A DNA stretch of 64,000 bases from the NCBI GenBank assembly GCA_036852015.1, contig JAANDG010000076.1, positions 302,170 to 366,169 of the forward strand, in the 5' to 3' direction. A program made the translations under genes and the position numbers. The notes under the pieces are model-generated. The model was not told the origin of the DNA and did no database searches. It worked only from the letters and a program-made list of their open reading frames with translations. Every line of letters begins with the position of its first letter. The stretch's first letter is position 1. Below are positions 11,653 through 22,367 of this stretch, one piece after another. The DNA is from Pelodera strongyloides. Taxonomy: Eukaryota; Nematoda; Chromadorea; Rhabditida; Rhabditidae.

Positions 11653-12767
11653 ATGTGAGCATTGACGATTGGTAAATATGTATAACCATCAACTTCATAA
11701 ATTATTCTAAATTCATATCTTTAAAAAACGCAGGATTCCGTAGCTAGGTTGATAATATAAGAAATGCACACGTCTGTCTCGGGCTTATTTAAAGGGAATG
11801 TCAAGCCGGTTTTGCATGTTGGGCTTAAAAAAAAGCTCATTTTTTTGTAGGTAAGGAAAGTGAAAATAAAAATAAACGAAAACTTATGGATAAAAATTTT
11901 TTTCAAACCCCTCCAAAAAATGCCTTCACTATGGGATTTCGGTTTTTTTTTTGCTTCAGCTGTTGTTTTTTCTGAAGCGACGGGGGTTTGAACAGGGGAC
12001 GCGACGCATTCGACTGCGGCTCGGTCCCTATGTGTTGACTCAATTGAAGTTTTGTTCACGTTTATGACAAAATTTGAAATATTTTAATATGCGGCCATTT
12101 TTATGGATATACTGTATTGTGCGCCTTTCGAGATTTACTTAATCTGCGCCAGGAGATGCCCTTCTGCGCAGAATCCTCCTTGACATGCCCTTTTACCTTA
12201 CAATTAGAATTAGGGAATGATGCTTTAAAAAAAACATATTTACAATGGTCAAAACAAATCGGAAATTAACAGTACCTGTTTACTGAATAACTTTCACAAA
12301 ATTTAGTTTCACCATTCAATTTTTGACCGGTGCACTTGGATTTCATCACGCAATAGCTACCCCGGTGTCCTCGATGCAATTTTTTATGGTGTTCAACCAT
12401 ACTACGGATAAGTACGTCTATGGTGACCTGGTAAGAGAACATTTACTGTTAAAACATTGATTTATATTTATGCACCAATCCAAGTTTCTTATTCCAGCTC
12501 ACTCCATTTTATTACTCCACCCCAAAAACTAGTAAAACGCCACACGTCAAATGTATACATTTTGTATATCTTATAATGTGAACCGATGAGTTGCGCGCCG
12601 CACCATTTCGGGACACAAAATGCTCGCCGCAAAGATATATTTGACTGCAACAGCTCAATGACGACAACGACAAAGCCCAAATATATTTATTGACACACAA
12701 AGAAGACAACGACAACATATAGGACAATGATAGGCTTCGATTCTTCTAATCCAAAACAGAGAAAACC
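11653..12767. other. Gene-free stretch left of the minisatellite
   Basis: AT-rich, with no protein family and no phased splice sites. I see no transposon ends. Confidence 0.4.
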
Positions 12768-15700
12768 GGGGTCTCTTCACGACTCTGCCAGCCAACAATT
12801 CTCAGGCGCCGGGGTCACTTCACGACTCTGCCAGCCAACAATTCCCAGGCGCCGGGGTCACTTCACGACTCTGCCAGCCAACAATTCCCAGGCGCCGTGC
12901 GCCGGGGTCACTTCACGACTCTGCCAGCCAACAATTCCCAGGCGCCGGGGTCACTTCACGTCTCTGCCAGCCAACAATTCCCAGGCGCCGGGGTCACTTC
13001 ACGTCTCTGCCAGCCAACAATTCCCAGGCGCCGGGGTCACTTCACGTCTCTGCCAGCCAACAATTCCCAGGCGCTGTGGTCTCTTCACGACTCTGCCAGC
13101 CAACAATTCCCAGGCGCCGTGGTCACTTCACTCTGCCAGCCAACAATTCCCAGGCGCCGGGGTCACTTCACGACTCTGCCAGCCAACAATTCCCAGGCGC
13201 CGGGGTCACTTCACGATCTCTGCCAGCCAACAATTCCCAGGCGCCGGGGTCACTTCACGTCTCTGCCAGCCAACAATTCCCAGGCGCCGGGGTCACTTCA
13301 CGTCTCTGCCAGCCAACAATTCCCAGGCGCCGGGGTCACTTCACGTCTCTGCCAGCCAACAATTCCCAGGCCAGCCGGGGTCACTTCACGTCTCTGCCAG
13401 CCTTCCCAGAACAACAATTCCCAAGGCGCCGGGGTCACTTCACGACTCTGCCAGCCAACAATTCCCAGGCGCCGGGGTCACTTCACGTCTCTGCCAGCCA
13501 ACAATTCCCAGGCGCTGTGGTCTCTTCACGACTCTGCCAGCCAACAATTCCCAGGCGCCGGGGTCACTTCACGACTCTGCCAGCCAACAATTCCCAGGCG
13601 CCGTGGTCTCTTCACGACTCTGCCAGCCAACAATTCCCAGGCGCCGGGGTCACTTCACGACTCTGCCAGCCAACAATTCACCAGGCGCCGGGGTCTCTTC
13701 ACGACTCTGCCAGCCAACAATTCACAGGCGCCGGGGTCACTTCACGACTCTGCCAGCCAACAATTCCCAGGCGCCGGGGTCACTTCACGACTCTGCCAGC
13801 CAACAATTCCCAGGCGCCGGGGTCACTTCACGTCTCTGCCAGCCAACAATTCCCAGGCGCCGGGGTCACTTCACGACTCTGCCAGCCAACAATTCACAGG
13901 CGCCGGGGTCTCTTCACGACTCTGCCAGCCAACAATTCCCAGGCGCCGGGGTCACTTCACGACTCTGCCAGCCAACAATTCCCAGGCGCCGGGGTCACTT
14001 CACGTCTCTGCCAGCCAACAATTCCCAGGCGCCGGGGTCACTTCACGACTCTGCCAGCCAACAATTCCCAGGCGCCGGGGTCACTCCACGACTCACGACT
14101 GCCAGCCAACAATTCCCAGGCGCTGTGGTCTCTTCACGACTCTGCCAGCCAACAATTCCCAGGCGCCGGGGTCACTTCACGTCTCTGCCAGCCAACAATT
14201 CCCCGGCGCCCGGGGTCTCTTCACGACTCTGCCAGCCAACAATTCACAGGCGCCGGGGGTCTCTTCACGACTCTGCCAGCCAACAATTCCCAGGCGCCGG
14301 GGTCACTTCACAGGCACTCTGACCAGCCAACAATTCACAGGCGCCGGGGTCTCTTCACGACTCTGCCAGCCAACAATTCACAGGCGGGGTCCGGGGTCTC
14401 TTCACGTCTCTGCCAGCCAACAATTCCTTCACGACTCTGCCAGCCAGGTTCACTTCACGACTCTGCCAGCCAACAATTCACAGGCGCCGGGGTCTCTTCA
14501 CGACTCTGCCAGCCAACAATTCACCAGGCGCCAGGGCCGTCACTTCACGACTCTTCACGCCAGCCAACAATTCCCAGGCGCCGGGGTCACTTCACGACTC
14601 TGCCAGCCAACAATTCCCAGGCGCCGGGGTCACTTCACGACTCTGCCAGCCAACAATTCCCAGGCGCCGGGGTCTCTTCACGACTCTGCCAGCCAACAAT
14701 TCACAGGCGCCGGGGTCACTTCACGGCGCTCTGCCAGCCAACAATTCATTCCCAGGCGCCGGGGTCACTTCACGCTCTGCCAGCCAACAATTCCCAGGCG
14801 CCGGGGTCACTTCACGACTCTGCCAGCCAACAATTCACAGGCGCCGGGGTCTCTTCACGACTCTGCCAGCCAACAATTCACAGGCGCCGGGGTCACTTCA
14901 CGACTCTGCCAGCCAACAATTCCCAGGCGCCGGGGTCACTTCACGGGTCTGCCAGCCAACAATCCCAGGCGCCGGGGTCACTTCACGGCGCCCAACAATT
15001 CCCAGGCGCCGGGTCACTTCACGACTCTGCCAGCCAACAATTCACAGGCGCCGGGGTCTCTTCACGACTCTGCCAGCCAACAATTCACAGGCGCCGGGGT
15101 CACTTCACGACTCTGCCAGCCAACAATTCACAGGCGCCGGGGTCACTTCACGACTCTGACTCTGCCAGCCAACAATTCACAGGCGCCGGGGTCACTTCAC
15201 GACTCTGCCAGCCAACAATTCCCAGGCGCCGGGGTCACTTCACGACTCTGCCAGCCAACAATTCACAGGCGCCGGGGTCTCTTCACGACTCTGCCAGCCA
15301 ACAATTCCCAGGCGCCGGGGTCACTTCACGACTCTGCCAGCCAACAATTCCCAGGCGCCGGGGTCTCTTCACGACTCTGCCAGCCAACAATTCACAGGCG
15401 CCGGGGTCTCTTCACGACTCTGCCAGCCAACAATTCACAGGCGCCGGGGTCTCTTCACGACTCTGCCAGCCAACAATTCCCAGGCGCCGGGGTCACTTCA
15501 CGACTCTGCCAGCCAACAATTCCCAGGCGCTGTGGTCTCTTCACGACTCTGCCAGCCAACAATTCCCAGGCGCCGGGGTCACTTCACGTCTCTGCCAGCC
15601 AACAATTCCCAGGCGCCGGGGTCACTTCACGACTCTGCCAGCCAACAAGTCACAGGCGCCGGGGTCTCTTCACGACTCTGCCAGCCAACAATTCACAGGC

Positions 15701-16095
15701 GCCGGGGTCTCTTCACGACTCTGCCAGCCAACAATTCCCAGGCGCCGGGGTCACTTCACGACTCTGCCAGCCAACAATTCCCAGGCGCCGGGGTCACTTC
15801 ACGACTCTGCCAGCCAACAATTCACAGGCGCCGGGGTCACTTCACGGCTCTGCCAGCCAACAATTCCCAGGCGCCGGGGTCACTTCACGGCTCTGCCAGC
15901 CAACAATTCCCAGGCGCCGGGGTCTCTTCACGACTCTGCCAGCCAACAATTCCCAGGCGCCGGGGTCTCTTCACGACTCTGCCAGCCAACAATTCCCAGG
16001 CGCCGGGGTCACTTCACGGCTCTGCCAGCCAACAATTCCCAGGCGCCGGGGTCTCTTCACGACTCTGCCAGCCAACAATTCACAGGCGCCGGGGG
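12768..16095. repeat. Minisatellite, 43-bp unit, about 77 copies
   Basis: A tandem array of a 43-bp unit containing CTGCCAGCCAACAATTCCC and GGCGCCGGGGTCACTTCA. Common variants are GGGGTCTCTT for GGGGTCACTT, TTCACAGG for TTCCCAGG, ACGTCTCTG for ACGACTCTG, and GCTGTGG for GCCGGGG. Copies near 14330-14580 and 14970-15010 are scrambled by small deletions. Because 43 is not a multiple of 3, one strand reads in all three frames in turn, and none contains a stop. This creates overlapping ORFs of over 1000 codons that are not evidence of a gene. Confidence 0.97.
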
Positions 16096-17010
16096 ATCAA
16101 CCACTCTGCGACGCACAAACAACCACACACGAAGTCCACACGTTAGCCGCTGGGGCTCAGCCGTAGAGACAGTTTTGGGACGGTCTGCCAACCGTATCAG
16201 AGTTAACCGGTCTGATCACCGTATGCAAGGGCGAGTGAAGCGCGGACTACCAACCGCAAGGTTTTAACCGGACCTTATACCGTGTGCTGGAGAATCAGAA
16301 CAGACCCCAAACCTCAAGCATAGGCTGAAGCTTCTACTCTAGGCGTTGCAATACCCTCTAGTTTAAGCCACGGGTATTTATACATAAGTTATCATTCTAA
16401 TAAAGTAGTTAATTCCTGTTATTGCGTAAACAGCGTCATTCATAGACATTAGTAACAAACTATGTTTTATAATACGTTTCTTAGGTAATGCTCTGTATTT
16501 CTATAGTTGCAACGTATCGTATAGTTGCAACAAATGGGACACAAAATGCGGACGAATAGAAGGGGCGCAAAATGTGCGCCGATCCGGTGCTGGGAAACAC
16601 TTTTCTTGGTTTGGCGCGCAAGTTGCGCCTCGCACCATTTCCGCACCTTTTCGGCAACGTTATTGAAAGCGGGAGGAACTGCCGTAACTGCAGTTGTCGA
16701 ACTCTCTGCTTTCTTTTTGCAGTCGATACTTTTCCGGCACCGTTTCCGCTCCTTTTCGGCAAAGTTTTGGGGGTGTTTTCCGCAACATTTTGGGGGTGTG
16801 TCCCGCCCCAAAACGGCAACCAGAGTCGGTGAAAAAAAAAATTTTTGCGCGCATCAAAGTCTTTTGTGGGGAAAAATCCCCAAACTGTTGCGGAGCGGGA
16901 CTCTTGAGTTTCGTTGGATTATCTAAATGAGAAGAGTTTATTTTTTTTTGTGGCTCCACAACGAAGTCCTTTCACAAAGAAAATTTTCTATTCGCAATCG
17001 AAAGAGAGCA
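16096..17010. other. Gene-free stretch right of the minisatellite
   Basis: It begins with the array's exit flank. At 16560-16830 short ORFs overlap on both strands around repeated TTTTCGGCAA and TTTTGGGGGTGT motifs, which looks like decayed repeat sequence. No protein family was recognised. Confidence 0.4.
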
Positions 17011-17019
17011 TACACAATC

Positions 17020-17100
17020 GTTGCCTCGGTTGGGATTCGCACCAACGCGTGTACACAATCTCTCGATTCACAGTCCAACGCTCTACTTGTTGAGCTATGC
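17020..17100 (-). other. tRNA-like sequence, probably a pseudogene or SINE head
   Basis: On the minus strand it has a box-A-like TAGCTCAACAAGTAG, an anticodon-loop-like CTGTGAA (GTG, His) and a box-B-like GGTGCGAATCC. The 3' CCGAGGC has no complementary 5' acceptor strand, so this is not a functional tRNA. Confidence 0.45.
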
Positions 17101-17321
17101 TAGCTTATGACACTGGTAACCCTCTGTTCTACATAGAACACCTTCAATGGCAAACAGAAATAAACAGTCTTAGATGATACATAGAGAGGCATACAGAGGA
17201 AGAATATGAACGAGGAGTAGGAATAGCGAAAGTCGTCTTTTTACCTTTGTAGAAAGTCCTTTTTTTAATAGGGCCTATCCCTCCAGTCGGAGAAGAGCCC
17301 GCGTGTCTCTTCGAACGGCTG

Positions 17322-17322
<1 letters not shown>

Positions 17323-17347
<25 letters not shown>
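17323..17347. repeat. (TA)n microsatellite
   Basis: About 12 TA units. Confidence 0.95.
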
Positions 17348-17355
<8 letters not shown>

Positions 17356-17606
17356 TTCCACGGCTAACGGAGAAACACAAATTTACGGTAATATCCCAAG
17401 TGCCGCCTAGGGTTTCCGAAAACAGTGTGTTTGTTGTAAAAAAAAATGTCTATCATTTCTTAGAATTACAAGATTATGTATCGAGTATTTTACTTGTTAT
17501 GATGGTTTGCAAGCAAACTCCATGGATTTTTGGAACGAGTGTTCTCATACTCAACAGAACGACTCAGTTTTCCACAAAGACAAAATTTTTGTGTATGGTT
17601 GTTCAG

Positions 17607-18158
17607 AGGCCACTGGCTGCTGGAGCTCCTAGGCCCGACCATTCGGTAGGAACAGAAAGTGGAGTTATCGTCAAGGGAAAGGACTTTAAGCTTCACATCA
17701 TGTGAGTTTCTTCGATTATAGTATAAAGAACAAAAAGCAGTGCGCCGATTACTTTTGTAGCCGGCATACTTCTCTTGCTGTTCCGAAGCCAGAGAATGCC
17801 CCACTAGCCGTTTAGCTTTGACTTGCTTTCTGTCAAATGTGTAGCGTAAAAGCTTATTATTTACTTGACACAGGCATAGGTTTTCAGATTTGAACCTAAA
17901 GCGTGGCGATTCACTGCGTATGATCTCATGACTGGACAGGTAACTTTACCGTTTGTCCCTGTGTTTTATCTTTGTTTCGATTTCTCAAATACGGCATTAG
18001 TTTCTGACGAACCATTATTGATGCCAACGACATTTTAGCTTCTCGGTTCGAGAGTGACACGACCGGCGTCTCGCAACGGACCAGTGAACTTCGGCATTAA
18101 CGGCGACTTCGCGGATATTAGACCAGTGGCGCGCTTCTCCTGCTGGGTACAGCCATAA
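17607..18158 (+). CDS. Unrecognised gene, last three exons (5' part not found)
   Basis: Three exons join in phase: 17607-17701, 17888-17939 and 18039-18158. They use acceptors TTGTTCAG, TTTTCAG and ATTTTAG, and donors GTGAGT and GTAACT. The encoded C-terminal 88 residues include DHSVGTESGVIVKGKDFKLH, then FEPKAWRFTAYDLMTGQ, then NFGINGDFADIRPVARFSCW, ending in TAA. AATAAA follows 17 bp after the stop, which fixes the 3' end. The mix of short hydrophobic and charged blocks suggests a beta-rich fold, but I do not recognise the family and assign no function. Upstream exons should exist left of 17607. The same frame stays open back to about 17346, but that part does not look coding. Confidence 0.55.
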
Positions 18159-18174
18159 GCTCGACACCATTGGG

Positions 18175-18180
18175 AATAAA
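18175..18180 (+). terminator. Poly(A) signal AATAAA
   Basis: A canonical hexamer 17 bp downstream of the stop codon of the unrecognised + strand gene. Confidence 0.6.
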
Positions 18181-18458
18181 AGACAATACATTTGCAATAT
18201 TTTTGTTTTGTTTAGTGTTTGTCAGACCCGTTGATGTTCACACCAGTTACCAGCTACCGTGGTCGATTTAGTGTGTCAAAAATATTGGTGTTCACCCGCC
18301 GCCAATATTGTATCAAAAATATTATGCGTTTACGGTAGATTGCGAAATACACGCGTAGCCACCACCGTTTATTCTTGGTGCAAACAACAATAATGACAAG
18401 CAACATGTGTTACCCTACGGGCGGAGATCCTGTTTACAAACTAATTAACAAACATCCT

Positions 18459-18592
18459 GAGGCCATATTCACCACTCAATTCCCCATGGGGAATCCCCTG
18501 TCTTTTTCTCTGCGTCTCTCACATTAGAATGCTATTTTCTGTCCCCAGGGACTATTTCCCCGAGGGAATCGGAGTGGTGAATATGGCCTCTG
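18459..18592. mobile_element. MITE family C copy
   Basis: GAGGCCATATTCACCACTCA on the left and its near complement GAGTGGTGAATATGGCCTC on the right, 134 bp. It sits between the two convergent small genes, in their 3' intergenic space. Confidence 0.85.
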
Positions 18593-18813
18593 GTCCAAAA
18601 TAACAACCACTACGAAATAAGATTATTTACTATTTGCATCTGCAGAAACAGGGTCTCCTACACTTACAATTCAAAGTCTACATAGCCGCCGCAAAAATTT
18701 GCTGGAGTTTCTGATCTTCCGCCTATGCATTTCATTCACAGTGTCGAAGCGCAAGTGGTTCTATGAATATGATTATTAATGACCAATATAAGATGAAACT
18801 TTGCAAAATTTAT

Positions 18814-19914
18814 TCACAGTTCCTCATCTTCCGCCTGCGCTTCCGCCTGCTCTTCCGCAATGTCGGCATCGAGCTCCTGTTGTCGGATCCATCGATCGAG
18901 GATTACTGAAAAATTCCACTTTATCTATTGATTGATTCGGTCGAACTCCTCCGTCCCCTGACTGAAACATTTTGGCCGAATGGCGCGTTTTATAATTTCG
19001 GGATAGTTTCCGCAGGGGGGGGAGACGAACCCGCGACCTTCCGCACAGCAGCCTGCAACCCTATCCACTACACTATCAGATGTACAAGTGCCACAAAGTC
19101 TATACTCTATACCTACATAAAACGATGTAACTATGATCTTTTGCAGATGATGATTGGACGGGTCTCGTCAGACGTCAGTGCGACACATACAATTTTATTT
19201 TAAAGGTCTCTAAAAAAGTTGAGACTTTCTTGTCCTCCAAATATATAGACCCAAGAGAGTTAATATTCTAGACTGTCCACCCGAATATTTGGGACTTTTA
19301 GCTTTTAGTAAGCTTGTTTCTGACAGGAGCTTATGGGAACTATCGATTGAGGATTCAAAACAAATTTTCACAAAGGAACAAAAAAAATACCTGGCTGAAC
19401 GCAGCAGAATGCCATACGGCACTTGGACTGCACACAATTGTATGGTTTGGGACACTTGAACTGCGCTTGCATTGGGTCACAGGTATGTGCACTTTGGTCA
19501 TCGCGTCGGAGGATTTGCCAGTGCGGAGGACAGTATTCATCTGGAAGAAGAAAATGTTAAACTCATATGCTTTATACTTCCTGGGCCTAATGCTACCTTC
19601 GTCTTTTGACAAAACGTGCATTTTTCATATCAGTCATCGCTTGTATCATACAAATAATCTGGCAATTACTTATTGTAAAAAATGACATAATAAGCGTTGT
19701 TGACTGTCTCTCAGAAAATATTAATGTGACCGACGTGACAGACTATGTACGATTTCAATGCACATAATAAATGGTGAAATAATTGAAGAAACATAATTCG
19801 AATAACAAAAAAAAGAACCCCACTTGAATTGCATGAAGCTGTTGATGTTAAATCTATAAGCGCTAGAAGGAAGAGTACTAAAGGTACAATTGAGGTAGAC
19901 TCCCGCATGTGCAT
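18814..19914 (-). CDS. Small secreted cysteine-rich protein, 110 residues
   Basis: Three exons on the minus strand: 19914-19824, 19540-19391 and 18905-18814, with phases 1 and 1. The first encodes an N-terminal signal peptide with the hydrophobic core IVPLVLFLLALIDLTSTAS. The second encodes a compact domain with eight cysteines in the pattern C-C-C-C-C-C-CC, including FKCPKPYNCVQSKCRMAFCC. This resembles nematode extracellular Cys-rich modules of the EB/lustrin-like type (resemblance only). The third is an acidic tail rich in Glu and Ala, ILDRWIRQQELDADIAEEQ and onward. The stop codon overlaps an AATAAA. The start is the first of two Met codons (19914 or 19908) before the signal peptide. The second intron carries a tRNA-like repeat. 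The first donor (TCAA|GTGGGG) is weak and is chosen by phase. Confidence 0.65.
19011..19080 (-). repeat. tRNA-like SINE head
   Basis: The minus strand reads TAGTGTAGTGGATAGGG (box-A-like), GCTGCT, GGAAGGTCGCGGGTTCG (box B) and CCTGCGGA. It closely matches the cassettes at 30930-30997 and 32039-32105 in the large palindrome, so it is a dispersed family. It lies inside an intron of the secreted-protein gene. Confidence 0.55.
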
Positions 19915-21162
19915 GGTGACTTTGAATGTGGATTCAGATAAAATCTCGCACGGAAACTTTGCTGCCACACAATTGGGTCAGTCACATAGGTGTGTGTAAA
20001 TTGTAGACTGGCGAGACAAAAACATAAAAAATAAAGAATAAATAGAGTACTTGAATTTACTAGAATATAGATGAATGCTATTAGCAAGTGTAGGTCTTCC
20101 GCCCAAAGTACAACCTCTCGATAATATTACCCAATAATACACATATAATCCTTGCTCGATGTTTGACAGGCTCATGTAAAATGATGAGCAATATAAGGGA
20201 GTAAAAGTCCACTGATAGATGTAGCCTGGAAATAATAATTGGTTATTTCTTAATTTACATCTTGGGTGCAGATGTAGTGGATAGTTTGCCAGCCGAATAT
20301 GATCGGCACGTGAAGCTTGACATTGTATGTTACAAAATTTAAAAAAAATGATCACAGCAATCATTGAAGAAATGAAGCTAGATCTTCAAATAATCGCTCA
20401 AACTTGGCCAAGTTTGGAGTATTTATTCCTTTGTCCTGAAGATGCCGAAATGTGCAACGTTGACATAAGGATTTGGTTTACGGTTTACATCTGTCCAAAC
20501 TGTCTTACCGGAAGTCGCAATAAGCTCGAAAATTCTACCTATTCTATGAAGTTACTGTTATTTTCTCCCAAATGGAGATCGCGTACATCAAACTTACATT
20601 AGAACAGCTATATAATAATCAAGACAGATGTATCAGCACATATGGTAAAACACCAAGAGGAACCCTGATGTGCTAATGTACTTAAGGACGACTACGTATA
20701 TTTTTTTAGACTATTACCAAAAAAATGTTATTTTTATGTACAATGCTCTGATTACGACAATTTGTTGAGAGGAAGAAAAACAAGAAATTGAATATGTTTA
20801 ACGAAGATGTTAGGAAAATTGTAATTCTAGCTGAACAACGGGTAAGAGGAGAAAGACGTTTCTGCGTACTATTTTGAGTACATTTCTCTATTTCCATCTT
20901 ACTAGCTATCAAACCGTTGGCTCAATCGAGGCAAATAATTCAACGAACTATCACGGCGATTTTCATGCCGCGCACTGCTCGACGTGATAAATTTTCAGTT
21001 TCTTGAACCTGACCTGTTCAATACTACAAGTTTAGTTCCTGCAACAATGCTACGAACCAACGCTGTGTATTTGAATCTCGTGAATCAAGGTGAGCGAGCT
21101 AGCTACATGGAAATGTGTGGCTCCAGTGTGGTTTATTGTATGACCTTTTCTGCGGGTCTGTG
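19915..21162. other. Gene-free stretch with a dispersed repeat
   Basis: About 85 bp at 20461-20545 (GACATAAGGATTTGGTTTA and following, to AAGCTCGAAAATTCTACC) recurs at about 39520-39600, so it is a repeat and the overlapping ORF is not a gene. Otherwise nothing was recognised. Confidence 0.45.
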
Positions 21163-21400
21163 AAAAGGATCGGTTCACCTTAAATAGTGTCTGTTTTTTT
21201 TGTTTCCTTATTTTCTATAAGGGATAATAAAAATTGGGAATACAAAAAGTAGTGTTCTATTTCAATACTCACGAAGATATTAGGTGATAAAGTGGTGGAT
21301 TGATCGGTCCGGAGTGCAAAAACCAAAAAGGGTAATTGTCCATAGAAAATAAAGAAACAAAAAAAAAACAGAGACAATTTAAGGTGAACCGATCCCCTCA
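21163..21400. mobile_element. Inverted-repeat element (family H, related to F)
   Basis: The left end AAAAGGATCGGTTCACCTT and the right end AAGGTGAACCGATCC bracket about 235 bp. The inverted repeats continue through GTCT..GTTTTTTTTGTTTC. The outer GGTTCACC motif matches the palindromic element at 23256-23740. Confidence 0.7.
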
Positions 21401-22035
21401 ATAAACCCTATCTCTACAAGTCACCTTCTATAGACAAGTCGATTCGTTGTAAATATATATGCGTACCATTGATGTTACAATAACTGGCGTACAACATACC
21501 CACCCCTCTCTGATCTATACGTAATGTTGCACTGCTGCGTAACTCGTGGTTCAGATATTATGCTATTTAAGAGAAATTAGGATCATTTATATGTGCGAGT
21601 GAACCAGAAAATCACTTTTGACAATCACATAAAATGCCTTCATATATGTATACATTATCCCAATGCCCAGGGCCCTATAGGGCCACAATGCGGCCGTAGT
21701 CTGAGGGCACCGCAACGCCCCTGCTGAACGGCGGAGCGACACGTCAATAGAAATGAGCCCCAAATATACGGGCTGTATTTTTATTCGTATAAGAGTAATG
21801 AGCATACCTTCATTTATCACATAATTTATATTTTCTAATTTTGTGTTACAAGCGGCTTTGTTGATTGTATAGTACAGGCAGTTTCTTGAGTTTATTTTTG
21901 TCTATGTATGGGTTTATTATAATAATTTGAATGAAAAATTTGTTTCATAGCCTTGATGATGATAGTGCATGGTAAATAATAAAGAATAACACGTTAGACT
22001 GCTTTTCAAGTTACTGCTGTGCGACTTATGCATAA
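21401..22035. other. Gene-free stretch upstream of PICK1
   Basis: No supported exon and no transposon end recognised. This is the presumed 5' region of PICK1, but I see no clear TATA or initiator. Confidence 0.4.
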
Positions 22036-22317
22036 TTTTTTTACCGGTCCGTTTTTGAAAACATCGAGTACACCAAAATTGTTATGCAGCTTATGCAAAA
22101 ACATAAATTAGATTTAAAAAATCGAGCTGAATTCGAGCAATCTAAAATAAATACGTAAGAATTCAGCTGTCCACGATGCGTTTCAAAAACCGGCCTGTAT
22201 TTCACTTTAAAGCGAAATGCTAGTCACTTTGGAGAATTTGCATATGATAAGCAAATCTTATGTATTCTATGCTAATTTTGTACGATCGTCCACGGCAATC
22301 GTACAAAATGTGCATTA
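22036..22317. mobile_element. MITE family A and family B copies sharing one TTAA
   Basis: A family A copy occupies about 22036-22210. A shortened family B copy occupies 22207-22317. The right border of the first, TTTCACTTTAA, is at the same time the left border TTAAAGCGAAATGC of the second. The B copy has lost most of its right arm. They end 51 bp before the first PICK1 coding codon. Confidence 0.75.
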
Positions 22318-22349
22318 AAACAATATTGATTTAAGTAAATATCATTAGT

Positions 22350-22356
22350 TTTCCAG
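22350..22356 (+). promoter_or_regulatory. Possible trans-splice acceptor upstream of PICK1 start
   Basis: TTTTCCAG ends 11 bp before the ATG. An acceptor this close to the start with no obvious upstream exon fits spliced-leader trans-splicing, but a cis 5' UTR exon is equally possible. Confidence 0.35.
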
Positions 22357-22367
22357 GAAAATCAAAA

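Noticed and set aside
12727..16267. Overlapping ORFs of 531, 1089 and 1063 codons on the + strand
   Set aside because: They are three frames of one 43-bp minisatellite whose unit has no stops. No splice structure, domain or biased substitution supports coding.
17020..17100. tRNA-His (GTG anticodon)
   Set aside because: The 3' strand has no 5' acceptor complement and the anticodon stem does not pair properly.
20327..20602. 91-codon + strand ORF as a gene
   Set aside because: Part of it is a dispersed noncoding repeat also present in a drp-1 intron at 39520-39600.
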